From positions 1,650 to 7,401 of the forward strand of contig DNGT01000210.1 of NCBI GenBank assembly GCA_003486165.1: 5,752 bases of DNA, in the 5' to 3' direction. Position numbers and translations under genes: made by a program. The notes under the pieces were generated by a model. That model did not search any database and was not told where the DNA came from. It was given only the letters and a program-made list of their open reading frames with translations. Within the stretch, counting starts at the first letter, position 1. Every line of letters begins with the position of its first letter. Shown one piece after another: positions 5,282-5,752 of this stretch. The DNA comes from Desulfobacteraceae bacterium (GTDB lineage: Bacteria; Desulfobacterota; Desulfobacteria; Desulfobacterales; UBA11574).

Positions 5282-5752
5282 ATGGCTAAAAAATTCCTTG
5301 CCAATGGTCTTCCGGTTTTAATCGGAAGTTTTCCTTTGCGTGATCATGCTCAAGGTGTTGAACTGGTTTTCAAATACACGCCGGAAATTCCGCTTTGGAT
5401 TCAGCTTCCCGCATATAGGGAAGAAGGAATGATCGCCCAATTTCAGACAGGGTTTCCGGGTCTTGCTTTGAAAACGAATAAATTTTTTGTGGACACTACT
5501 GATCCATCTTTTGATAATGATATCCTTAAATTTTACGAAGATTATATGGCAGTTAGCGAGAGAGAACTGCGTATAGAAGATTCTAGGTTTGCTATAAATG
5601 CCGATACTGCCCGTGGTTTCTTTTCATTTATTGAGCATCTCCGCTCCCTTTCAGATCATCCGTATGCAATTAAAGGACAAATAACCGGTCCCATAACCTT
5701 TGGGCTGGGTTTAACGGACCAGAATGGGAAAGCAATCTTCTATGACGAACAG
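5282..5752 (+). CDS. UroD/MetE-superfamily protein, probable methyltransferase (5' part; continues beyond window)
   Basis: The frame is open for 157 codons from a well-placed ATG to the window edge. Early residues GSFPL (15-19), KYTPEIPLWIQLP (31-43) and FQTGFPGL (53-60) resemble the first barrel strands of MetE-like (cobalamin-independent methionine synthase) and uroporphyrinogen-decarboxylase-like proteins of anaerobes. IKGQITGPITFGLGLTDQNG (129-148) is the characteristic GxxTGPxT strand of this TIM-barrel superfamily. Family members are typically about 340-380 residues, so roughly 40-45% is visible. Where MetE-like proteins often read GSFPH/GSxPH, this one has GSFPLRDH, shifting the histidine to residue 22. 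The zinc-binding His/Cys residues that would separate a methyltransferase from a decarboxylase lie in the missing C-terminal half, so substrate (homocysteine, corrinoid or other) cannot be assigned. It is divergent from the tatA operon. Confidence 0.85.
   Translation, partial: MAKKFLANGLPVLIGSFPLRDHAQGVELVFKYTPEIPLWIQLPAYREEGMIAQFQTGFPGLALKTNKFFVDTTDPSFDNDILKFYEDYMAVSERELRIEDSRFAINADTARGFFSFIEHLRSLSDHPYAIKGQITGPITFGLGLTDQNGKAIFYDEQ

Overview
The window reads like ordinary chromosome from a Gram-negative, probably strictly anaerobic Desulfobacterota (a sulfate-reducer-like 'deltaproteobacterium'). This placement is inference from protein character: a short SSB ending in DDDIPF, a short TatA coupled to a small cysteine-rich protein, a MetE/UroD-like protein of the kind common in anaerobes, and moderately AT-rich DNA with AT-rich intergenic regions. 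No marker gene fixes the taxon. There is no rRNA, tRNA, CRISPR array, insertion sequence or phage gene.

Layout. (1) Minus strand, 1578 down to the left edge: an unusual MerR-type protein with a cytoplasmic helix-turn-helix, a short coiled coil, one membrane span, about 200 residues of charged linker and an NTF2/SnoaL-like C-terminal domain; its end lies outside the window. A consensus sigma-70 promoter precedes it, with a perfect 16-bp palindrome over the -10 box. (2) Minus strand, 3209-1740: complete leucyl aminopeptidase (PepA, M17) with a GTG start, strong Shine-Dalgarno and its own promoter. (3) Plus strand, 3554-3982: ssb, divergent from pepA across a 344-bp region with promoter candidates in both directions. 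(4) 3983-4318: a gene-free stretch between convergent genes, holding two inverted-repeat structures and copy A of an interspersed repeat. (5) Minus strand, 4924-4511 and 4501-4319: a two-gene operon of an unrecognised zinc-ribbon-like protein and TatA, translationally coupled and driven by a good promoter. (6) 4925-5281: a divergent intergenic region with a long imperfect hairpin whose 3' arm lies in copy B of the same repeat. (7) Plus strand, from 5282 off the right edge: the first 157 residues of a UroD/MetE-superfamily protein.

Apart from the zinc-ribbon/TatA pair, the genes look like separate transcription units (peptide turnover, DNA replication and repair, protein export, one-carbon or corrinoid-type methyl chemistry) and do not form one pathway. 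The items most worth a second look are the membrane-tethered MerR protein with its promoter palindrome, the conserved-looking cysteine protein locked to tatA, and the two diverged repeat copies.
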